From assembly GCF_900111295.1 (NCBI RefSeq), contig NZ_FOGT01000006.1, forward strand, positions 186,001 to 250,000: a stretch of 64,000 nucleotides of DNA, read 5' to 3'. This document shows positions 18,657-26,154 of the stretch, piece by piece. Below the pieces are notes generated by a model. The model was not told the origin of the DNA and did not search any database. It saw only the letters and a list, made by a program, of their open reading frames with translations. Position 1 is the stretch's first letter. Each line of letters starts with the position of its first letter. Position numbers and translations under genes: made by a program. Source of the stretch: Salipaludibacillus aurantiacus (GTDB lineage: Bacteria; Bacillota; Bacilli; Bacillales; Salisediminibacteriaceae).

Positions 18657-18991
18657 CCTCCGTTATAATAAGTGATTAAAATCGGTGTCAAAAATAAAAC
18701 CACCGGCAGCAGTGTACCGATGATTGCAATTTTCAGCTTTTTATCCGATTGTTCTTTCTGAGCTTGTGACTTTTTGTATGCGATAAATTCTTTTTTTAAG
18801 TTTTCTGTATCTGCGACGGCATCCTCTGCTTTATCAAGTGCTTCCCTACTTCGTTCATCTACGGTGTCCAACTTATCAAACCGTTCTTCAATCCGCTGCA
18901 TCCTGTGGTCTAGTTTCACGATTGACTGTGCCACGCCTCTCAGTTCGTCATAAATTTCTTTATACCCTACTGTCACGCCTTCTTCCTCCAT
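18653..18991 (-). CDS. small coiled-coil protein with C-terminal membrane anchor (XhlA-like)
   Basis: ATG 18991 (MEEEGVTVGYKEIYDEL) is preceded by GGGGAGG; a GTG five codons upstream lies inside that site. The 112-aa product is a heptad-rich coiled coil (about 12-80) followed by one membrane helix (about 88-106, IAIIGTLLPVVLFLTPILI). This architecture and the place before the holin match XhlA-type lysis accessory proteins. Confidence 0.75.
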   Translation of the reverse strand: MEEEGVTVGYKEIYDELRGVAQSIVKLDHRMQRIEERFDKLDTVDERSREALDKAEDAVADTENLKKEFIAYKKSQAQKEQSDKKLKIAIIGTLLPVVLFLTPILITYYNGG

Positions 18992-19058
18992 TCTTGACCT
19001 CCCCACTATGCGACATAATACTTTTCTTTATATAAAAAAAGCACCCAAAAAGGGATGC

Positions 19059-19901
19059 TTAAAAATACTGCTCATAAACTTTTTTCCGATGCTCCCCTGA
19101 CAGGTGAGCATAAACCATTGTTGTATCTAACTTGCTGTGGCCTAGGAACTGTTGAATAACTTCAATTGGTGCCCCGCGGTTAACAAGGTGTGTAGCGTAG
19201 GTATGACGCAATTTATGAGGATAGACATTTTCATCTACGCCTGCACGTTTTGCCACTTCCTTCATCCTAAGTCGCATCTGGTGGATGCTCATGCGATTAT
19301 ATGGCCTGTTACGTTTACACACAAAGCAGTCCTGGTCATCTTTACGGCTGTCAAAATAACGTTTAATCCAGATCTCTGCTCTCTTGCTAAAATAAACCTC
19401 TCGCTCTTTGTCACCTTTACCTGTGACTGTCACTGTACGGCGGTGAAAGTCAAAGTCCTTTTTATTCAATCCGTAAACTTCACCGATCCGACATCCAGAA
19501 GAATACATGAATTCAATTAATGCTGCATCCAGTGAATCTTTTGCATTTATTCTGAGCAATTCCAGTGTTTCTTCTGCAATAAACTTAGGAACACGATGTC
19601 CACCTTTTGGGAATTTAATTTTTGCCGATACGTTAGAATCTGTTAGGCCTTCCTCGTGCATGTACCTAAACACAGCTCTGATAAACTTAACCGTATGCTG
19701 CAGGCTATTTGGTTTAAGCTCTGCTGAGCGTTTCTGAATGTAACTTTTAAGGTGGAATGTCGTAACGTCGTCTACATTTACATCACCTAAATACTCACAC
19801 AGCATTCTGAATTGCAACTTATACGCTTTAATAGTGTTCCTAGAATAACCTTCGATGGTTTTGTCCTGTTCATAGATTGGCCATACCTCAGACAGTTTCA
19901 T
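19059..19901 (-). CDS. tyrosine recombinase (XerC/D-like), second recombinase of the prophage
   Basis: A 280-aa recombinase with all catalytic residues: R138 (SGCRIGE), K162, H229 and R232 (HKLRHTYATH), H255 (LGHS) and nucleophile Y264. The N-terminal SAM-like domain covers about 1-100. The phage ends, however, are those of a serine integrase, so this enzyme is probably not the integrase. It is divergent from a ribbon-helix-helix regulator across an operator with two identical palindromes. Possible roles are genome dimer resolution or a Xer-like function; these are inferences. Confidence 0.93.
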   Translation of the reverse strand: MKLSEVWPIYEQDKTIEGYSRNTIKAYKLQFRMLCEYLGDVNVDDVTTFHLKSYIQKRSAELKPNSLQHTVKFIRAVFRYMHEEGLTDSNVSAKIKFPKGGHRVPKFIAEETLELLRINAKDSLDAALIEFMYSSGCRIGEVYGLNKKDFDFHRRTVTVTGKGDKEREVYFSKRAEIWIKRYFDSRKDDQDCFVCKRNRPYNRMSIHQMRLRMKEVAKRAGVDENVYPHKLRHTYATHLVNRGAPIEVIQQFLGHSKLDTTMVYAHLSGEHRKKVYEQYF

Positions 19902-19914
19902 GTGATCGCCTCCG

Positions 19915-19986
19915 TATAGTTATATAACTTGTATAACTATAATAATCTATAAATAGGAGGTTGTCAATATAAGTTATATAACTTAT
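19915..19986. promoter_or_regulatory. divergent operator with paired AGTTATATAACT palindromes
   Basis: The 12-bp palindrome AGTTATATAACT occurs at 19918-19929 and 19972-19983, 54 bp apart. The first is part of an inverted repeat TATAGTTATA-N7-TATAACTATA (19915-19941), the second of an 18-bp palindrome (19969-19986). It lies between the tyrosine recombinase and the ribbon-helix-helix gene, which is the likely binder. Confidence 0.7.
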
Positions 19987-20009
19987 AATTGTTTCCAGGA
20001 GGTGTTTCC

Positions 20010-20171
20010 ATGGCCGTTGATAAAGAAAAACATACTCAAATTCTCGTAACGTTTCCGAAAGATATGGTTTCTGACATTGAAGAGCATTGGCATGAACATA
20101 AGTTTAAAAACAGAAATGAAGCAATTAGAGACCTGGTGCAAAAAGGATTGCAAAAAGAGCCCTCAGAATGA
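20010..20171 (+). CDS. ribbon-helix-helix (CopG/Arc-type) regulator
   Basis: A 53-aa protein, start ATG 20010 behind CAGGAGGTG; an upstream TTG in frame (19989) precedes the ribosome site. HTQILVTFPKDMVSDIEEHW forms the beta-strand and first helix and RNEAIRDLVQKGLQK the second helix of an RHH fold. Such proteins are dimeric repressors that bind paired palindromes. It is divergent from the tyrosine recombinase gene and probably represses both. Confidence 0.8.
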   Translation: MAVDKEKHTQILVTFPKDMVSDIEEHWHEHKFKNRNEAIRDLVQKGLQKEPSE

Positions 20172-20187
20172 TCTGGGAGCTCTTTGT
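20154..20187 (+). terminator. terminator overlapping the end of the RHH gene
   Basis: AAAGAGC...CTCAGA pairs with TCTGGG...GCTCTTT; the stop codon lies in the loop. Confidence 0.65.
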
Positions 20188-20261
20188 TTCTTCAATCCTA
20201 CCAAATAAAGGAACTCTTCTTTTTTTTGTCGAACTATTGTTAGTTAAGGAGGTGAGTACAT

Positions 20262-20465
20262 ATGGATATAGAAACTAGAATACACTTGAAAGATGGTAGA
20301 ACAATCGCTATTGAAGACGCATTTAATCTTCACAAGTCTTTTTTAGATGATTTCAGAACTACTAGAAATAACGATGGAGACTTAACCTTTAAAGATCGAG
20401 ACCAAGAGATAACGGTAAAAGCAAAAAATATTGTTTCTTTTGAAATTGCAATATTGGAAAAGTAA
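20262..20465 (+). CDS. small phage protein of unknown function (67 aa)
   Basis: ATG 20262 follows AAGGAGGTGAGTACAT. The product (MDIETRIHLKDGRTIAIEDA...) is mixed alpha/beta, acidic, without membrane segments. I do not recognise it. It ends at a strong plus-strand terminator and is one of few plus-strand phage genes, so it may be expressed in the lysogen. Confidence 0.65.
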   Translation: MDIETRIHLKDGRTIAIEDAFNLHKSFLDDFRTTRNNDGDLTFKDRDQEITVKAKNIVSFEIAILEK

Positions 20466-20494
20466 AGAGAGGAGGTTCCCCCTCTCTTTTTTAT
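20464..20494 (+). terminator. terminator after the 67-aa gene
   Basis: AAAGAGAGG pairs with CCTCTCTTT, followed by further T residues. Confidence 0.8.
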
Positions 20495-20541
20495 ATCCAA
20501 GTGCCTCAACCCGAAGATACGCTTCTCAGTTAGTTGGGGTT

Positions 20542-21294
20542 TTACTGGACACCAAAAACATAATCATACATCTCGCTTATTGTCATTGTCTTGATTCTTA
20601 AATTAACAATATAATCAAGTAATTGGATAAAATATTCTTCCAGTACCGCAAATTCATACCCGCTATCTTCTTCTAAAATCTCATGACAGTAAAGGACGAT
20701 TATTGAGCCTTTGTGATACGCTTCTTTAACAATTCCTTTAGCATCATTTAAGTCTTGTTGACTTTGCATATCAACACTGATCGCTTTGACAATACTTTGC
20801 TCATCTGATCTTATTGATCTATAAGAGTTTAAATCACTAGAACGATAACGCCCTGTTAACCTTTGTGTCGATCTATATTCGTTTAACACTTCTTTAACCA
20901 AATCGCTTGTGTCACCATAAGGGTAGGCATGATGTTTTGGTAACGGTAGTCCGTTGTTTTCAAATTCTTGATTTACGGTTTCCATCTCACTTCTCACTTC
21001 TGACTCCGTTAGTTCACTTAATCTCGGATGCGTGTGCGTATGACACTGGACATCCCACCAGTCACTATCATTCATTTCTTTTAATTGTGACCAACTGCAA
21101 AATTCCCTATCAGTCCGATTTAACCAATTCGTAGCGACATAAGACGTTCCTTTAATTCCCCGAATTGTCATTTCTGGATAGGCTTTAGAGTAATCTGTCA
21201 AAAAAGCATCATCAAACGTAAAAACTAAAACAGGTTCTCTGTTTTTTCGTCCTGTTCCTTTTCTTTTTGCGGAAATAAACTTACGTTTATTCAT
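20542..21294 (-). CDS. phage-borne NodB-type polysaccharide deacetylase
   Basis: A 250-aa protein with the NodB fold signature: TFDD (catalytic D28 and metal-binding D29), HTHTH at residues 85-89 and HAYPYG near 121, plus a late His motif YCHEI. It would remove N- or O-acetyl groups from a polysaccharide. There is no signal peptide. The start codon overlaps the stop of the preceding tail gene (TGATG), so it is co-translated with tail genes. It may be a virion-associated host-surface enzyme; a cargo enzyme acting in the cell is the alternative. Confidence 0.82.
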   Translation of the reverse strand: MNKRKFISAKRKGTGRKNREPVLVFTFDDAFLTDYSKAYPEMTIRGIKGTSYVATNWLNRTDREFCSWSQLKEMNDSDWWDVQCHTHTHPRLSELTESEVRSEMETVNQEFENNGLPLPKHHAYPYGDTSDLVKEVLNEYRSTQRLTGRYRSSDLNSYRSIRSDEQSIVKAISVDMQSQQDLNDAKGIVKEAYHKGSIIVLYCHEILEEDSGYEFAVLEEYFIQLLDYIVNLRIKTMTISEMYDYVFGVQ

Positions 21295-22442
21295 CAGAAA
21301 TTACCTTCCAATAGCAAAGTGGGTTTTTGTAACCTCATATTTGATGATGTTCGTGTATTTTTTACTCTAATTCTTAAATATTTTGCGATGGGTTGAGTGA
21401 AAAACTTATCTTTAATGATAATATTAGAACCTACGCCTAGTTCACCACGACTTGTAACAAAAACTTTTTCATCCTCATCAAAATCTGATACTTCAAAAAT
21501 TTGACTAAACAATAAACCATTACCAGAACCTACATCATAATTACCTTTAATGTCTGAAAATTCAATAATAATTTTCATGTCGGCAATTAGATTGTCGATA
21601 GGTCGCATGACTTCCAATGCGTATAAACTCCAAGATGATATGTTCTCAGGCAAACCAAAATCCTCTACAAGTGTTTCGGTTGTTTCTGGTAATATAGTTA
21701 AGTCGGATAACACATTACGCTTGGATACGTCCACTTTTGGGCTCATATCCTTTTTAGTGGTCACAAACTCAACCCAAATGTTATATACTTTCAATTCACT
21801 TCTCGCATTAAGTGTTGCTGATCCGTCACGTGCTGTAATACGCAAATATTTTTGATCTTTGTAATCAGCCACATTTAAAGTAGATATTTTACGACTAAAA
21901 TTCCCTGTGAGGAAAACTTCTCTGTCTGAATAAAGTGGATTAGTTGTTTTATCATCCATTAATGCAAACCTGGATTGAGTTGACGAATTATCATTCCCTG
22001 TTTGTTCCCAGTCAATGTATATGTTTTTAATATACTGTAAAGTTATTTTTTGGGCAGTTGTAAATGAGGCTATAGATGCCCCACCTTCGTCCGAAGCAAT
22101 CAAGTGTAAAAAAACTCCTTTTTTTTCGATACTTGCCCCACTATTGACAATCGAATCTTCTAAAGTAACCGCTTCCGCTCCTTCATTGTAAATAACACTA
22201 CCTCCAAAAGACGATTGCACTAATCGAGGTAAATCCTCAACATTACTCCCAGTTACCTCTGTTTTTAACGTTCCTTCTAAAGCCTGTTTAATTGCCTGAT
22301 TTTCCGCTTTTAACGCTTCGATTTCTGTCCTTACACCAGAGTCAGTAGTATTCAATTTACCATCAGAGTCGGTAGTAAGCGCTTTGGCTGTTCCGTTAGG
22401 TGCTCTACCAGCAAGGCGCATCATTTTATCTGCTAAACTCAT
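21294..22442 (-). CDS. tail or baseplate-associated protein
   Basis: A 382-aa protein, start ATG 22442 (MSLADKMMRLAGRAPNG) chosen because it overlaps the previous stop (ATGA) and has a GGAGGG site; the frame is open five codons upstream. A short coiled coil (about 35-60, EIEALKAENQAIKQALEG) precedes beta-rich sequence. Position after the baseplate genes suggests a tail fibre or receptor-binding component. No known domain is recognised. Confidence 0.65.
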   Translation of the reverse strand: MSLADKMMRLAGRAPNGTAKALTTDSDGKLNTTDSGVRTEIEALKAENQAIKQALEGTLKTEVTGSNVEDLPRLVQSSFGGSVIYNEGAEAVTLEDSIVNSGASIEKKGVFLHLIASDEGGASIASFTTAQKITLQYIKNIYIDWEQTGNDNSSTQSRFALMDDKTTNPLYSDREVFLTGNFSRKISTLNVADYKDQKYLRITARDGSATLNARSELKVYNIWVEFVTTKKDMSPKVDVSKRNVLSDLTILPETTETLVEDFGLPENISSWSLYALEVMRPIDNLIADMKIIIEFSDIKGNYDVGSGNGLLFSQIFEVSDFDEDEKVFVTSRGELGVGSNIIIKDKFFTQPIAKYLRIRVKNTRTSSNMRLQKPTLLLEGNF

Positions 22443-22621
22443 TCGCCAACCCTCCAATCATCGCCCTCTTCAGTTAAAAACTGCAAGAATTCATCATACT
22501 TTTTTGTACCTTGGATAACATCTAATGTGAGTGGCTTCATCTTCCTTTCCTCTTTATCGTAATATTGTGGTCCGATCTGGCCGTTGAAACGTAATAGATC
22601 AACAGAGATATTGTCACCCAT
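22439..22621 (-). CDS. small baseplate-region protein (60 aa), unknown
   Basis: Coupled to the next gene by a 4-bp overlap. The product begins MGDNISVDLLRFNG and is acidic. XkdX-like small tail genes often occupy this place, but the sequence gives no proof. Confidence 0.6.
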   Translation of the reverse strand: MGDNISVDLLRFNGQIGPQYYDKEERKMKPLTLDVIQGTKKYDEFLQFLTEEGDDWRVGE

Positions 22622-22625
22622 GCTA

Positions 22626-23879
22626 TCACCTCGTTAATTCATTTTCGTGTTGCTTAAATTCGCTTTTTATCTTGCTGATGAGTGTAGGTCTCTTTTGACC
22701 AAAAACGCCCTCTAAACTAAATCCAGAAGGCTCATGAATTTCTGTCAGTTCTGTTATACGTTGATCTACTATAAAGCCCCATTTCTTATTCATGACAGTG
22801 CAAATGTCACCTAAGTTCCAATCTTCACCATATACAAAAGGACTTATCACTTTCGTTTCTTTTTCTCTGCTGTAGATCGGCTGCATTTCATTAAAAAAGC
22901 CTTTAAATTCTTCATTGTAGGTCGTTTTTATGACTGGCGTCATGATCTCAGCTTCAAAGTATTCCTCGTTCACAAGCTCCGCCATACGCTGCTGACCACG
23001 AGTTTCAAGCAGTTCTCTTTCTTCCTCTTCTGTAAGTTCCTGCTCGTCTTCATCCTCTCCACCTAAATCACGGGCGTCAATAAATGTTTCGTCACGTTCC
23101 CAGCCTGTAGCGTCACCGACCACAACAAAAAGACGATCAACGCCCTCGCCTTGACCGCCAACATATCCTATATTTTTCATATTTAAACCACTGTCTACAT
23201 ACGACTGACCTTTTACATTTCCAAACTCAGGGGCAAAATAAACAGGGCTGTTTCCAGCTGAGTTATTAACGGTTAAGTCATTGCCCTCAAACACATCAAA
23301 GATAATCTGTTTGTTATCACTGTCCAAGTAAACATCCCATCCTATGCCTGTCGCCTTGCTCATTTCTTCCTCTTCTTCAGCAACATTTTTAAGACGTGAT
23401 TGCCAAGATAAGTGAGGTCCTCGCTCCTGATCTGGAGATATAACCAAGTTAGGCATGATACGCTTCTCTGCATCCTCACCATCTATAGCATAAGGTTCAA
23501 TAAAGTTGTTTGTGATGTAATGCTTCATAACTGTTTCTGCCGGCCCTGAACGTCTATCGTAAGCAGTGTGTGGCGGCGGTACGGTTTTACGTTTAGCAAT
23601 CAATCCTTTAAGCGTCGTACCTTTAAATAACCAATTCTCGGTGATCTTACCGTTTTGATCTAGTTGTATTTCTCTATGCCGCACGATACCGACCTTGTTT
23701 TTATCAAGGGCCACAAGACAATTCTTCTTTATTTGATCGGCACCAACAGCGTCACGATGCATCACAAGTTCAAAGTCTCCTACACCATGCCAGGACCTTG
23801 TAAATATCAAACTTTTATAATCAGTAGTTTGACTTAATACATCAAGTTCCTTTGTCAAAATATTTATGGGTTGCTTCAT
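22626..23879 (-). CDS. siphovirus Gp37-like tail/baseplate protein
   Basis: A 417-aa tail protein resembling the Siphovirus ReqiPepy6 Gp37-like family: N-terminal domain with RSWHGVGDFELVMHRD (about 28-43), a central HYITNNFIEP segment, and a C-terminal beta-rich part. An acidic, low-complexity insert lies near residues 270-295 (GGEDEDEQELTEEEERELL). It overlaps its upstream neighbour by 4 bp. Likely a baseplate hub or tail-lysin-like structural protein. Confidence 0.78.
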   Translation of the reverse strand: MKQPINILTKELDVLSQTTDYKSLIFTRSWHGVGDFELVMHRDAVGADQIKKNCLVALDKNKVGIVRHREIQLDQNGKITENWLFKGTTLKGLIAKRKTVPPPHTAYDRRSGPAETVMKHYITNNFIEPYAIDGEDAEKRIMPNLVISPDQERGPHLSWQSRLKNVAEEEEEMSKATGIGWDVYLDSDNKQIIFDVFEGNDLTVNNSAGNSPVYFAPEFGNVKGQSYVDSGLNMKNIGYVGGQGEGVDRLFVVVGDATGWERDETFIDARDLGGEDEDEQELTEEEERELLETRGQQRMAELVNEEYFEAEIMTPVIKTTYNEEFKGFFNEMQPIYSREKETKVISPFVYGEDWNLGDICTVMNKKWGFIVDQRITELTEIHEPSGFSLEGVFGQKRPTLISKIKSEFKQHENELTR

Positions 23880-24151
23880 TCGACTTCAACCCAGCCTGGG
23901 AACTTTTCTTCGTCTGTGGCTTCCGGTCCGTAGTGGTGACGCAACTCAACTCTTTCACCGTCGTCATATACATTTAAAATAGGTCGGATGCCCTTAATAC
24001 GCTCGACGATCATAACACCCTCATCATCATACGGCATGTCAGTTACATCATAAGTCTTAGATTCACCTTGATAAGTTGCTGTTATCTTTTTATCACTAAA
24101 TTTATAATCAATTGGGTCGCCTTGTCGAACAGGGCTGTATCTTACTAACAT
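23876..24151 (-). CDS. small tail-module protein (91 aa), unknown
   Basis: The start is ATG 24151 (MLVRYSPVRQGDPIDYKF) with GGGAGG eight bases before; the open frame extends three codons further with GTG. Beta-rich, acidic, no membrane segment. It overlaps both neighbours. Confidence 0.65.
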   Translation of the reverse strand: MLVRYSPVRQGDPIDYKFSDKKITATYQGESKTYDVTDMPYDDEGVMIVERIKGIRPILNVYDDGERVELRHHYGPEATDEEKFPGWVEVE

Positions 24152-25293
24152 TAGCGCCACCTCCCATTAGCTTCATAAGACAAATAACCCTCTGCATTCT
24201 CATTAACAGAAATTAAATATATTTCTACATCAGTTTCTGTAATTTCACGTGTCCCCGCCCATTGAATAGTAGCTTCTCTGCGAGTAATCGGCGTTACAGT
24301 AGGTCTGTTTACAAAAGGCTCTGGATAAGCAAATGTTTTTCTGGCCCAGTGGAGATTCGGCCCGCCTGTTGTATTTTCGACAGCAGTAAGATCGTCATCC
24401 TCGAACCTGCAAACCATATCACCATTTGTATACTTAATAAAATGTCCGTTAGCATTTTCACCACGCTCAAATTCCATTACTACTTCTTGCCAACGTCCCC
24501 ACGTACCAAGTTCTATAGAGTTAGACGCCCTCACAAATTGCCCGTAAACTTGATAATCTCGACTTAATGACCAATCAAATATAGTAACTGTTTGTAGCCC
24601 TGTGTTATTTCTACGACTTACAGTTTGCACGTACATCCTTAATTGATCTAAATCTCTGTCGTAAGTGGATGGACTAACCGGCAACGAGTCAAACCACTCG
24701 TCTAATGTGTCTGCGTGATCTACACCATGCACATAAAAGTTAGTTTCACCTTCTCTAAATTGTCCGGCTGGTGTGCTTGGCGTTCTTACATCAACGCTAT
24801 CGACCTGTTGAGTTAATCTTCCGGCCATACCTACACGTCCACAAACGTCAGTGTCCCCTCGTTCATCTGTGATGTCAGATTGAGGGATTACAGAACTTCC
24901 TGATGATACTAATACCTGAGCTAAACTTATTTCATAAATGCCGTTTTCTCTAATAAGGTCTGGAGGTTCTGGATTACTTGACGCTGAACCAGTTCGGATC
25001 ATCGCCCGTAATGGTTGGCTGGCGTCTGGCGTTTGGTCTAATCTTATTACTACCCGGTCTATCCGGTCGTTGTTAGTGTTTGCTGTATTGTGCGTTAACT
25101 CTAAATCATCCGTATTCCGGTACTCATAGCCTTCTATAAATGCAGCGCCTTCTTTAATTGTTATGGTCATACTGTCGTCTGCTTCGACTTCTAAACCATC
25201 GAAAAAACCCGTGCTTAAGAAGTTTTGAAAAAACTCTGCAAACTGCTGTGATCCATATTCTTCACCGTCTATAAAACGTCCTAATTCTGCCAC
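24151..25293 (-). CDS. upper baseplate / tail structural protein
   Basis: A 380-aa protein starting GTG 25293 behind GGGGGTG. The N-terminal 150 residues (LGRFIDGEEYGSQQFAEFFQ ... ITIKEGAAFIEGYEYRN ... NDRIDRVVIRLDQ) match the usual N-terminal domain of phage BppU-like structural proteins. The C-terminal part is beta-rich and probably binds the host surface. Confidence 0.75.
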   Translation of the reverse strand: MAELGRFIDGEEYGSQQFAEFFQNFLSTGFFDGLEVEADDSMTITIKEGAAFIEGYEYRNTDDLELTHNTANTNNDRIDRVVIRLDQTPDASQPLRAMIRTGSASSNPEPPDLIRENGIYEISLAQVLVSSGSSVIPQSDITDERGDTDVCGRVGMAGRLTQQVDSVDVRTPSTPAGQFREGETNFYVHGVDHADTLDEWFDSLPVSPSTYDRDLDQLRMYVQTVSRRNNTGLQTVTIFDWSLSRDYQVYGQFVRASNSIELGTWGRWQEVVMEFERGENANGHFIKYTNGDMVCRFEDDDLTAVENTTGGPNLHWARKTFAYPEPFVNRPTVTPITRREATIQWAGTREITETDVEIYLISVNENAEGYLSYEANGRWR

Positions 25294-25295
25294 TC

Positions 25296-26153
25296 TTACA
25301 CCCCCACATACAATTTTCTGAAGCTTATATTTACAAGCGCTGTACCGCCCGCCGTAGCATCGTATTCAATCACGTTTTCGCCTATATCAAGATAAAAGAG
25401 CGTTGAATCCCATATATCTATATAGTGCCAAGCGTTTTCTGTGTCGCCATTCTGACGCTGTATGATTATTTGGCGATCTCTACCTTCTGCAGTGTTGATT
25501 AAGAGCTTGTCACCTTCATTTAACTCCTGGGTCACTCTTAAAAACTCGCCTGTCGCTCTATTCGTCACCATCGGATTAACAGCAGGGCCATTAAATTCTA
25601 TTTCAATCGGACAAGGTACATGGCCGTCATTGTATAAATTCGCTTCTGAACCTCTTTCACCGAACTTTACCGGAAACGAAAAAGGAAACTGGAACTTAGG
25701 TACAAACGCTGAGAGTGGTTCTGCAACCACCTCTAACGACTGCCAGTATGGATTTCCAGTCCACTGAATTAGACAACGCTGAAAACCTGGCGCTCTGTTA
25801 CTTGTACCTTTAGGAAACTTTGGTACGAAGTCAGATACAACATCCTTTTCACGAGTCGTGCCAGCTTCTATTTTACGCAAGCGACCCAATCCCTTTTTGG
25901 GATTAAGCACTTTGCAAAGATACTCTTTCCTCTCCTGCAATTGTTCTGGAGAGTTGGCTGATATAACAATTTCGTAAGGATGTACACCGTTCTCAAGCGT
26001 ATTATCAATAAACGTTTCACCATCTTGATAAGGTGACTTTTGCCACTGGTTATCTACTTCAGTTTCATCCTCTCCCCCTCCATTGACAATTTTATAAGGA
26101 TAGGGACCGAGTACAATTGATTCCCCTGCACTATTTTCAAACTCTAATTGCAT
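25296..26153 (-). CDS. distal tail (Dit-like) protein
   Basis: A 285-aa siphovirus tail component. Start ATG 26153 (MQLEFENSAGESIVLGP) behind GGGGGACG; the frame is open 14 codons upstream into the tape-measure gene. Features typical of the Dit/tail-family domain: GxxPYKIV near the N-terminus, RKEYLCKVLNPKKGLGRL near residue 95, and a conserved second half with CPIEIEFNGPAVNPMV. It links the tail tube to the baseplate. Confidence 0.8.
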   Translation of the reverse strand: MQLEFENSAGESIVLGPYPYKIVNGGGEDETEVDNQWQKSPYQDGETFIDNTLENGVHPYEIVISANSPEQLQERKEYLCKVLNPKKGLGRLRKIEAGTTREKDVVSDFVPKFPKGTSNRAPGFQRCLIQWTGNPYWQSLEVVAEPLSAFVPKFQFPFSFPVKFGERGSEANLYNDGHVPCPIEIEFNGPAVNPMVTNRATGEFLRVTQELNEGDKLLINTAEGRDRQIIIQRQNGDTENAWHYIDIWDSTLFYLDIGENVIEYDATAGGTALVNISFRKLYVGV

Positions 26154-26154
26154 T

